The notes under the pieces are model-generated. The model did not search any database. It was not told where the DNA came from and was given only the letters and a program-made list of their open reading frames with translations. Below are positions 37,801 through 48,120 of a stretch of 64,000 bases of DNA, in pieces. The position numbers and the translations under genes are program-made. The first letter of the stretch is position 1; each line of letters opens with the position of its first letter. The DNA comes from Malurus cyaneus samueli (lineage: Eukaryota > Chordata > Aves > Passeriformes > Maluridae): contig CM019216.1 of NCBI GenBank assembly GCA_009741485.1, positions 48,837,248-48,901,247 of the forward strand. The letters run 5' to 3'.

Positions 37801-38955
37801 AGGCAGGGAGAGGCACATGTTCTGCCTCATGCCTGGCTTTTCCTCTGGGCTTTTCGTACCATTTGCCACTGAAACCAGAGCGAATTTTGTACAGAAAGAG
37901 TCACATTGGTGGCTCCATGGTCTGTGTGTGTTTTCTGCTGTCCAGCGGGACTATCTCATAAACAGGGTGCGGGCTCCTGACAGCCGCTGGAAGTGGTTCC
38001 CAGAACAAAATGGGAATTTTCCAAATGGACAAAGTGATTTATTACTGAAATAACTCAGAGGGGTGTGACTTCACAACTGTTATAATTGAAAAATGGAACC
38101 AAAGGCACAGAACTTGTTAGACCTCATTGAATTAAAGTCTCGGTAGAGCTTTGTTGCCAATAATGTATTTTTCCTGGCTTTCTGTCTTATTGGCCCCAGG
38201 ATCACAAACTATCCCTGGGAAGGTAGAGTAGGATAAGGGATGTCATAGATGTGATCTGATCTAAGACATGGAAAGTGTCAGAGAACCAGAGGTGTGCAGA
38301 AAACACAAGGAAGACTCAGAAAAATATCAGGAGACATTTGTTGTTAAGTCAGTATCTATAGGTAATTATTCTGAAAAATGTGCGGCAAAAACTGGAACAA
38401 ATGCCTTTTAATCCAATCGGTTATATGATTTAATTAAAAGACCTCAGAAGCTATGGTGAGCTGAATGGAGACACCAAGTTTACAAAAAAAAAAAAGACAA
38501 AATGAGAATGACATCAGTAAAGGCTTCCGCTAGGATAACGAAGAGGCTAACATTCACATTTAACTGTCAAGCAAAATTTAATTTGACTACTGAAATGTCC
38601 TTAGAGGATGTTCACACTAAAAATAAAAGCAATTTGGTCCTTTCTTCAAAGCACTAGCTGTGCTTAGTTTTATGCAAGTTTGTAGGTTTGGATTGATGAA
38701 GGAGAGGCAATCCCAAGGCTGAGCACATTATTCCCCTCGTTGCCTGACTATAGAAACAGGAATTACTAAGCCAAGCTAACTGAAGACTTAGAAGTCCCTA
38801 GGAATCCATAGCCACTCACCCTGTTTTTCCTGCTGTCCCCTTTTGGACATTTTTATCACTGATTGTGAAGAAGATTGTTCTGCTCAGGATGCCTTCAAGT
38901 TTTTCAAGGCTAAGGTAAGTGAAATCACCTCAACTCACTGAGTTCTAGAAGGGTC
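34801..38955. other. Unique noncoding DNA
   Basis: No gene is recognised. A (GT)n-like tract is at 35365-35393 and a shorter one near 36050. The 36290-36560 stretch is repeat-free with paired AT cores ('gttattaccaataatatat'). It is a possible but unproven conserved element. The 145-codon plus frame at 36512-36949 and 112-codon frame at 35832-36170 have no known domain. A11 near 38486 is a plain run. Confidence 0.5.
36290..36560. other. Possible conserved noncoding element
   Basis: A repeat-free stretch that contains clustered TAAT-type cores and the near-duplicated phrases 'gtgttaaactgtgctgg' (36532) and 'gtgttaaattatgctgg' (36566), about 34 bases apart. The duplicated 17-mer with three differences is a visible internal structure. 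Whether the block is conserved in other birds cannot be judged here. Confidence 0.2.
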
Positions 38956-39080
38956 TGAATAATGCTCTCAGGCACATGGTGTGATACTTGGCATATCCTG
39001 TGCAGGACCAGGGGTTGGATTCAACAACCCTGATGGGTCCATTCCAACCCAGCATATTCTGTGATTCTATGATTCTATGA
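38956..39080 (+). mobile_element. CR1 LINE 3' end
   Basis: Plus-strand CR1 tail: 'tgctctcaggcacatggtgt', 'atcctgtgcaggaccagggg', 'ttggattcaacaaccctgat', 'gggtccattccaacccagca', ending with 'attctgtgattctatgattc', the hallmark short-repeat tail of avian CR1. The fragment is about 125 bp and strongly 5'-truncated. The intact terminal repeats suggest a fairly young age compared with the other copies. It was probably inserted by a songbird-active CR1 subfamily. Confidence 0.95.
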
Positions 39081-40999
39081 TCTAATGAAATAGGATTTAT
39101 ATTCTAATGGCCACCAAGAGGAAATATTCCTAGTGTTAGAGGTCAAATATTTATGTCAAGAGCACTTTATTCAGTAGCAATAAAAAATTCATCCATGAAC
39201 CAATAAAAAAAGCCCTCTGGGCCTTCATACAACTGTGAGTATTATGTGTGTTCCTCTGTATGAGAACAGTAAGTATTTTCCTATGTTTTGTTCCACAGGG
39301 GCTTTATGATTCTGTAACCTATCTGTGTTTTCAATGAAAAAAAGATTAGATGGAGCCACTTGAGCAATAGCAATCCTACTCGTAATCTCAGAACTTTAAA
39401 TCTTTTCCAAAAAAGTGATTTATAGGCTGTCAATAGATTTGAGTGTCATCCAGTTTTGGGATACAGGTCATAAACACTGACACATCATAATGGTATGGTG
39501 AACTATTACAATGGCGCCCGGTAGCATGGCTGTAGCTAAAGAGCTGTCAGCAATTTAGAGCTGTGCAAAGAAATCTTGAGCATGAAGTACAATGGGTGAA
39601 TTTTGGCTCCATTCCTGTGTCATCAAACAGCAAAAAAGCACTTTTAAAGAGTTGAGTTTCTCTGGATGTACTTTTTCTCTCCTTTGTTTGTTGCCAAAAG
39701 GGGAGCTATTATTTTAGGGAAAAATATTTTCCTCTCTCTCTTTCACTCTCTCTCTCTCTTTGGAGAAGCAAAGCCAGTGTCATACTATAGCACTAGAGCT
39801 GAGGACAGGAGGGTGGAAAAGGGTCAAAAAGTAAAGTGTGCTGTCTGCTTGGAAAGGAAAATCTAGCAACGAAACCAATAGCACTCTTAGCCCTTGTAAA
39901 TAAGAAAAGAAACATGTCTTGTGATAAGAAGCTGAGAAAGAAATCCTGTTAATACAACTTGCCTCAAATCCCCAATTGTTCATTGTCTCATGTGAAATAC
40001 AATTGCTCTGAATACAGGATAGTGCAAGATTTGTTTTTTTGTTTGGAAAAGCCTAATTTAGGACTAATTTCTTGGATATATATCCACTGCAGTGACTGTC
40101 CTGGGTTGAGAAACTATTACTTTAATTCAAAAGTATTCCAGTGTTTCTGCAGATCAGTTAAGGACAAGTTGTTTTTTTTTAATATAGTTCAAATTAGTCA
40201 GAGAAAGAGAAGATGTTTACTTGTGGTGGTCTTTCAGTTTCTGGGCAAAGAATATTCCGAAGTTTCCACTCTCAGCAGCCCTTTCATTGTTATTGCATGC
40301 AGACATTATTCAGAGAACTGCAAATGATGGAGCTGTGTTGATGCTTGGCACAGGGTACTGCACCTTTGTTAATCAACACAAATAAATTGTTATGACTTTG
40401 GGAGGTGCCTCCCTTCTCATGGAAAGCAGTAAGTTAGTCGGATCACTGAGTTTTTCCCCTTTCCATTTACATCTTGAAATCTGATCATCTTCTTCTCATA
40501 GAAGTAGATGGAAAAAAAACCCTATTGACTGTAACACCAGGGTTTTGGTTTTTTTTTTTCTTCTGGGGAGAAAGAGTGTTGTCTTGCTTAATTCTTAACT
40601 AGGTTTTGTACCCGAAACTATAAATCTTTCAGTCTTGGTTTCCTGACACACTCAAGTGGAAACTGAAAAATATCCTTATTTTAACTTTTATTACATATCA
40701 AATTTTGCAAAGGTATTTCTGCCAACAAAAATGACTACAGGTTGGGAAGAAAGACTGTGAAATGGCTGAAGGCTGGTGATATTCACTTAATGAATAGTAC
40801 AGTTGTGGTCTGAAATGCATTTCTAATGTGACCAGGCAATGGATGTATACTTCCATTCTGGCGTGACAAGGCACACATTTTTCTGTGAGGGCAGAGGAAT
40901 GGTGCTGAGACTTCAGTTCAATAGGACCTTAAAACACAAGTTTTTGTGACTATTCTGTGCTTAAGATCAAGTAACTGGCTTAGTCAATTATTGCTGAGG
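39081..40999. other. Unique noncoding DNA
   Basis: No gene. A (CT)n tract is at 39731-39760. Two T-runs lie near 40170 and 40550. The 122-codon plus frame at 39959-40327 has no recognisable domain. The segment at 39470-39560 is repeat-free and contains a CpG-bearing 'atggcgcccggtag', which may be a factor site, unproven. Confidence 0.5.
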
Positions 41000-41068
41000 T
41001 TGTCCTGTGCAGGGCCAAAAGTTGGACTGGATGATCCTTCCAGCTCAGGATATTCCATAGTTCTATGA
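41000..41068 (+). mobile_element. CR1 LINE 3' end, very short
   Basis: Sixty-nine bases match the last part of avian CR1: 'tgtcctgtgcagggccaaaa', 'gttggactggatgatccttc', 'cagctcaggatattccatag' and 'ttctatga'. It is the same subfamily type and same orientation as the copy 2 kb upstream, but with only one or two tail repeats. The extreme 5' truncation is typical of target-primed reverse transcription that aborted early. Confidence 0.93.
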
Positions 41069-43083
41069 GTACATTACTGAACCGAGGCTGTAACCTTTGC
41101 AAAACGACTGTTTTTGTGTATGTAAAAATGAAGATTGTGGTTATTGATTGTGTTTTACAGGTGCACCGCAGAATGAATTCAGACCCTAAGGAGGCTTGAG
41201 ATCTGGGAGAGGCAATGCAGACAGGACAGAATATTATAAAAACATCTTTTTGTGATGACTTTTGGCAGTAGCTTCACTACCTATTTTTACAATGTATTGC
41301 TTTTATTTGTCCAAGTCCCATAATAAGGAATAAGATGCTTGCACCAATAAATCTGACGGCTCTTTGCATAATTTGGCAAGGATTTGGAATGACTGCGTGG
41401 ATCAAGAACAAATGTTTTTACACCTTGGAGTGAGAAAATACTCAGGGTATTGAACGGAAAGATATTGAATGTTTTCCTTTGGCATTACACATTTTCAAAT
41501 GAGTTGTTCTGCCAATTATTTCATATTAGACCTATAAAAAAGAAATGAAATATTTAAAAGGTGCTAGCTTTAACTGAAGTATGCTCCTCCTGCAGTTGCA
41601 TTCTGAATAGAAGGAGTTGGAAATGGCAAATGCAAGGGCCTGGTTTAGCTTGGTGTTATTTCAGCAAAACTGATGAGCTAAATGGAAAGTAGGAGAATAT
41701 ATCTTCTGACAGCAGGAGCCAAAGAGAGTTTTCTCTGCTCTTCTCTTTGAAAGATGTCTGCAATAAAATTTCTGGGGATGCTCGGGGGATACTCCCTCTC
41801 TGGACTGTAAACTCCATTTGTTCCTGATTCACACATCCATTCCAAACTTGGACCAAATGCTTCATCACCTCTCCAAGCCACCATAAATGTGGCATATTAT
41901 TCCACAAATAGCTGAACAAGTGAAGCTTATTCTGCTGTGGAAGTGTATCTCCTTCCCTTTGCACCACAACAATCTCTCTCTGAATCTGTCTTTTCTACTC
42001 TGAAGGCTCACTCTTCCTCATCTATACTGCATGAATTATTATTCTGTCTTTTTTCTATGCTCCCCCTTGCCTCCAGCTTTGCCATAATTCCTGTCTCCTC
42101 CACACTCTTTAATCTGGTTTCCTTCTTGCCTTCCAAACTTTCTGCCTGGACAGAATTACACAGAAGCTGCTGGTGGTTGAACTCAAATGCTCATATGGTC
42201 TATAAGTTAGTTGATGACTTCAATGAAACCAAAAAACTATATTAGCTGAGGATTTCTGTCCCCTCACCATGTTTGTTTGGAATGAGTAGTTGTACTCCAG
42301 TGTTATTTGGTTGGCATGTAGCTAAGTGGACAGCCTGACTGCAGAAGTCCCTTTCTCAATGTTGCTGGAATAATAAAAAACTTAAGTGTCTGTGTCCTTT
42401 CTGCTGCATGGTGACCTTTGACCCTCAAGAGGATTTGTTTTGCACCGATTTCTCCAAGCCTGCATTTTTACATTCAGAGGTTTTATCCCTCGACCACAGA
42501 GAGGCAGGGAGTAGAGATGCAGACCAAATGCTGTGCCAGATTCTTTCAAAGGACTCAGACAATACATCCTTGGGTAATTGCACTGCTTGAGTCCATCTCA
42601 TGCACTGGTTGCTCACCAGCCCTCCTAAGAGCAGCAGCCAGAGCAAATCTCTGTGTATCTCATTTATTAAGATAGTGGTTATCACTCCTTCATAATTGCA
42701 GGTCTGCTGTTGGGAGTAAATGATGTGCAATAGCACTGTATTAAGGTCCTGTGTGAAAGGATCTAAAATTCTTATTGTCGTGGAAGGTGAAGACTGGTAT
42801 CCTGAAGCTTGCTAGCACTCCCATGGAGAAAAGAGAGGACTTGGGTGATGGAGTCATGGCCTAGTCCCCCAAACAGTTGTCCCTACTATGTTTCATACCT
42901 GTCAGATCCAGCCTGTGTGTCCTCTTCTGCCATGTCATGTCCCCTCTTAGAGTTGTCTTGAGATTGTTCCTGTTCTGACACTAGGAGGAAATTGACAGCA
43001 TCCTCAGTTTAATTTTTATGTTTGGGTGTACTAAAGGAAAGCTTGACCTGTTATAGAAGAAAATCGTTTGGCAGCCATTTTAG
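41069..43083. other. Unique noncoding DNA
   Basis: No gene or transposon is recognised. Frames of 60-103 codons at 41.65-42.74 kb occur on both strands over the same bases and have no family likeness. Base composition is ordinary. Confidence 0.5.
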
Positions 43084-43190
43084 AGAAAAACCCCAACCAA
43101 ACCAAAACCAAAACCAAAACCAAAACAAAAAACCAAAACCCAAAACCAAACAGAAACCAAAATCTAAACTGAAACCAAAATAGAGGAGGA
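43084..43190. repeat. (CCAAAA)n-type simple repeat
   Basis: A low-complexity run of 'ccaaaa' units with drift into 'aaaacaaaaaacc' and 'ctaaactgaaacc'. On the minus strand it reads TTTTGG, similar in style to the (GGTTT)n tracts at 48.1 and 49.7 kb. It ends about 180 bases before the LTR and is not part of it. Confidence 0.85.
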
Positions 43191-43367
43191 CAAACTATAA
43201 TTGCAATCAGTGCTGCATTGGATATTACTCTCTTAATTAACAAAAAACTTTCTGCAAAACTTGAATTTAAAATAAAATTTAAAATCTTTGCAAGAACATC
43301 TACTTTCTCCTTGATTCTTCTCTCTTTTCTCTCTCTAATAATAATTGTTTGAGTGAATCTTCCGTAC

Positions 43368-45503
43368 TGTGTTGGTTTTGCTTGGCCCAGTTTTTGGAAG
43401 TGGGGGGGCCAAAAAGATGGCTCCTGTGAGAAGCTTCTGGAGGCTTCCACCATGTCCAGCAGAGCCAATTGCTGTTGGCTCTGAGATGATGGACATGCCA
43501 CTGACAAACCTGGGCCAATTGAGTGGTGGTTACCCTCTGTGAAAACATTTTAGGAAGAAATCAAAACAAGGAGAGCACACAGTAGTTTTGCGGGGGAGGG
43601 AGAGAGATATGTGAGGAGATGCAGACACCAAGGTCAGTGCAGGAGGGGGAGAGCTGCTCCAGGCCCGGAGCTGGGATTCCTTTGCAGCCGTGGTGACACC
43701 ATGGTGGAGCAGGTGTCCCCTGCAGACCGGACATGGTGCCTGGTCCCGGACAGGGGGACAGCTGTCCCCTGTGCAGCCAGGTGACCATGGTGGAGAGGCT
43801 GTCCCCCTGCAGCCCATGGGTCCATGGGGAGCAGGCTGTCCCCTGCACCCATGGTGACCATGGTGGAGAGGCTGTCCCCTGCAGCCGTGGACATGGTGGA
43901 GACGGCTGTCCCCTGCAGCCCAGTGACCATGGTGAGAGCAGCTGTCCCCCTGCGCCATGGTGACCATGGTGGAGCAGGCTGTCCCCTGCAGCCATGGTGA
44001 CATGGTGGAGCAGGCTGTCCCCCTGCAGGTGACCATGGTGGAGCAGGCTGTCCCCTGCAGCCATGGTGACCATGGTGGAGCAGGCTGTCCCCTGCAGCCC
44101 ATGGACCATGGTGGAGCAGGCTGTCCCCTGCAGCCCAGTGACCATGGTGAGCAGCGCCCTGCAGCCCATGGTGACCTTGGTGGAGCAGTGTCCCCCTGAG
44201 CCCATGGTGACATGGGGGAGCAGGCTGTCCCCCTGCAGCCCATGGTGACCATGGTGGAGCAGGCTGTCCCCCTGCAGCCACAGTGACCATGGTGGAGCAG
44301 CTGTCCCCCCGCACCATGGTGATCATGGTGGAGCAGGCTGTCCCCTGCAGCCCATGGTGACCATGGTGGAGCAGACTGTGCCCCTGCAGCCCATGGTGAT
44401 CATGGTGGAGCAGGCTGTCCCCTGCAGGACCATGGTGGCAGCAGGTGCTGATGCCCCTGCAGCCATGGTGACATGGAGCAGGCTGTCCCCTCAGCCATGT
44501 GACCATGGTGAGCAGGCTGTCCCCCTGCAGCCATGACCATGGTGGAGCAGGCTGTCCCCCTGCACCCAGGGTGACCATGGGTGAGCAGGCTGCCCCCTGC
44601 AGCCCTGACCATGGTGGAGCAGGCTGTCCCCCGCAGCCACGGTGACCATGGTAGCAGCTGTCCCCTGCAGCCCATGTGACCATGGTGGAGCAGGCTGTCC
44701 CCTGCAGCCAAGTACCATGGGCAGCTCCCCTGCACAGTGACCAGGTGACACAGCTGTTCCCCTGCAGCCCATGGGGTCCACAGAGGTGCAGAGATCCACC
44801 CCAGCCTGGAGGAGGACCCCAGCGGAGCGGGATGCCGAAGGGCTGTGTCCAGCAGGAGACCCATGGAGAGAGAGACCTTGCTCCCGATATGGAACAGCCT
44901 GGCCTTCTGACTGTACCCGGTGGACGAGAGGCCCACGGTGGCAGTTTTGGGGTGACTGTCTGCCCGTGGGGGACTCACGTGCAGCAGATGTGTGTGGAGT
45001 GCTGCTGTGAGAGTGGAACCAGCCGGAGAGGTTCAAGGGAACTGTCTCCTGGGAGGGACCCCACGGCAACGCAAGGGAAGGACTCTTCTCCCCCAGCAGC
45101 CACAGATCGATCTGGATGAACTGACCAACCCCACACCTGAACGGACCAACCCCCCACCCAACTGACCAACCCACACCCTACTGACCAACCCCACACCTGT
45201 TCACCCCCTGCTTTTGTACTGTCGGTGGGAAGGGGAGAGGAGTGGGAGAAGATAGTAGTCTTTGAGGGTTGTAATTTATTTCTCATTCTCCTCCTCTGTA
45301 TCAAGTAATAAATTCACTTGATAATTTAAGTAGTGCTTGTTTTGTCCATCAAGTGTTTCCTCCCTGCTCCTTATCTCAACTCATGAACCTTTTTGTTAGT
45401 TTTTTTCCCCCTTTGCTCTTCTCTACCCAATGTGGTGGTGGGGAGAGAGAATGAGCAGGTGTTGTGGGTGCCTGGCTTTTGGCCAGCATTCCAAACCACG
45501 ACA
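43368..45503 (+). mobile_element. Solo LTR of avian ERVL type, enlarged by a minisatellite
   Basis: The element starts 'tgtgttggttttgcttggcc' and ends 'ggccagcattccaaaccacg' plus 'aca', giving the TG...CA termini of an LTR. Inner phrases such as 'agatggctcctgtgagaagc', 'gcagacaccaaggtcagtgc', 'ctgtctcctgggagggaccc' and 'ccttatctcaactcatgaac' match from memory the LTR of an ERVL-group endogenous retrovirus common in songbirds. A polyadenylation-type 'aataaa' lies at about 45308. There is no gag, pol or env similarity on either side, so this is a solo LTR left by recombination between two LTRs. Possible 5-base duplications (cgtac before, cctat after) match at only three of five positions. About half of its 2.1 kb is the tandem array at 43688-44769. 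Confidence 0.85.
43688..44769 (+). repeat. Minisatellite, about 30 units of about 36 bp, inside the LTR
   Basis: The consensus is about 36-39 bases: 'ccatggtgaccatggtgg' followed by 'agcaggctgtcccctgcag'. I counted about 30 units. Units differ mainly by one- or two-base indels in short runs (ccatgg or cccatgg, tgtcccc or tgtccccc, gacatgg or gaccatgg). Related LTR copies normally carry only a few such units, as I recall, so this one has expanded after or during insertion. Long frames of 214-349 codons on the minus strand exist only because the unit is near a multiple of three. The array is GC-rich and contrasts sharply with its AT-leaning surroundings. Confidence 0.95.
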
Positions 45504-48120
45504 CCTATCATCTCTGACGTTCTAGAAGATGCCATGGAATCAACTGAGTTTTCCTCCTCTAGCTGAACAGTTTGGGACAATTCTACTTTTTTGGTCCTTT
45601 ATCTCCTGTGTAGGTATGTGCAATCCCTACATAGGGATATTGCACACAGCTGCATTGAAATAATGATAATAAAATTTGGTGCCTCTCAATACTTTAGGCT
45701 AAGCTGAAGTAGACATATTTGAGGTCCATGACCTATAAAATCTTAAAGATCCGGTGATCCAATGACCGCTTACACATGATGGGATGTGAAATATGACTCA
45801 AATCAGGACTACACTTCCCTGTTCTTCGTCAAAAGTAATCTTACATGAGATTTTTCGGAAGTCTTTTGGTCTACAAGTAAGAACATCCACAAATAAAATC
45901 CTAGTTTGCTATCCTTATTTGTTCTAGCAAGCTCTTAAAAAAAAAAAAAAAACAACCAACACTCCCTTCTCCACAGCTGAAATATTTTGGATTGAGATGA
46001 AATGGACTCAAACTTGAGCCAGAAAAATCAGTCTAGTTAATTAAAATACATTATCAAATGTTTGCTTTCATGGCCACAGGATGCTGTGGAGGCACTGAGT
46101 GTAAATGAGTCCAAAATAAATTACCTATCTTTAGGGAAAATAGATCTATCCAGAGCTTTTACTGTTGATGGTCAGGCTTCAAGCCCTGCCTCAACAAGTT
46201 CTTAAGTGATGGTGCATTGGAAGGAAAACCAGAGTAAGGACTATATTAAAAATGGTGTCTTCTTATAATGTCTCACTATATCCATTACTGGCTAATATTG
46301 TGCACATGATGCTGGACTAAAGAAACTTTTTTCTTGGTAATACAATTATTTTTATTCCTAATATTTCTCTTACTAACATTTTATAACCAGTAAAAAGATG
46401 GGAATTTAAGCAGTTTCCAGATATTATTTTTGCAATCGGATGTGATGGATGTGATGTTAAGTAATCGTCTGTCATGTCTTGGATATTAAAATGTATTTAT
46501 TTTCTAGTTAGATTCAACTAACTAGATGTTGCTGTGGAGGGTTCCTAGAGTTTTCTAAATGAGCAAAATTATTTCTAAGATTCTTGAGTTTGGCTATTAT
46601 CTCAATGAATTTTTCAAAAACTAAAATTGCTTCATATGCTATAACCATTATATCTCAGTATGGGCCAGAAAAAGAACTGAATGGACACCAAAAATTCTAT
46701 TTTATGGAGAGCTTCAGAACTTTGTTCTAAATTCTAGTGCCAAAATATCAATCAAAAAAGCTGAAAACGACTTTTAATGGCTTATTTTAATCTTTTAATT
46801 TTCAAAGCATGCAATGGTCAACATAGTCATTTACACAAACAATATCAATATATTTTCCAACAAAACACCAAAAAAAGCTTTTTTAAAAAATACCTTTTTA
46901 TTGCATTTTTATTGCATTTTTATATGTCCTTTCTCCTTTGACAAAATTGAGCTATATTTTTTTTATTCGGATAGAGCTCTATTTTCTGACTTCAAACATG
47001 TTCTCTCAAAGTTCATCTGAGCAGTTATAAGAAACATAAAGAAACCTATAGCCGCATTCAGTGTCAGTTAAAAAAAATTTCCATAAGCTCAGATTTTCAG
47101 ATTCTTGTTTGTACAAATACAGGTACAGGTCCTCGCAGAAAATGTCCCTCCTCCTAAAGGCTCTGAATTTGTCCCAGATAGCTTCTCATTCCCTATTCAG
47201 TTTAGACTAGTCTTGCATTTTGTATTTCTCCAGAAAACATCAGTAGCTTTTACCATACCATCACTGAAATTCTATTGCTATGTTATCAATAACCACTCAA
47301 AACAGATGCAGACTAATGGCGAATAGCAAATACCATGATCATCCAGGCTTTCTTACAAAATCACATTTTTAATATTTCCTCTGGGCTTGTTTGCTGTGCA
47401 ATCTGGTATCTGAGGTTCCCAGGCAAAAATCCCTCTCTTAGTTGCTAGGGAAGCAGATCAGAATGCTGACTGAAAATTTTGTTTTATATGCAGTTGTGCA
47501 CGTCTCTACATTTTTTTTTCTTCCTGACTTTCCTTCCCTTCCCTTCCCTTTCCTTCCTTTGCAATGTAATGTAACTGACAGGAACATATTAGGGAACTGC
47601 TTTTCCTGTTTCATTGCTTATTATTCCTGCCTAAAAAGTTATTTACACAAAGTTTGAAAAGTAGACAAGACACCTTTTCTTCCAAGCAAGTGTTTAGGAT
47701 GAATGGCAGCTGTTACTTGATTGACAGCCTGAGAGAAGTAGACCCAATACCTTGAGCTGCCTCTGACTTCCATTTGATAATCTTTTGGAGAAGGAAACAC
47801 CCAAACATATGCATGCATGGTCCTATAGCTTAAGCCTTTAAAGGCCAGTTGGATAATTGATGCTATTTCCATTTCATTTGGGAAAGTTTCTATTTTAGTA
47901 TTTATGTTGTGTAAGAAACTAAGAATGTATAAACTACCCTTAAAATATCTCTTAGTAAGTGGTTTACTCAGAAGTAGATGTTTAACATTATTTTCCTCTC
48001 ATCTAGTTACATTGACAACCTGTAAGCTCTTGAACTAACTTGCCATTTCTGCTGCTTGGACTAATGTAGGCGAAGTTGCTCCAAAATTGTTGAACCTAGG
48101 AGAAAACTTTTAATTTGGTT
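45504..48120. other. Unique AT-rich noncoding DNA
   Basis: No retroviral internal sequence follows the LTR. An imperfect foldback lies at about 45615-45648 ('tgtgcaatccct' against 'agggatattgcaca'). A16 is near 45937. No gene is recognised; frames reach only about 77 codons. Confidence 0.5.

Noticed and set aside
43530..45174. Minus-strand frames of 349, 240, 227 and 214 codons, and plus-strand frames of 60-147 codons
   Set aside because: They lie in or run out of a minisatellite with a unit length near a multiple of three inside an LTR. The predicted residues simply repeat the unit.
45504..48000. Internal retroviral genes after the LTR
   Set aside because: No primer-binding-site-like start, gag, pol or env similarity was seen on either side, so the LTR is solo.
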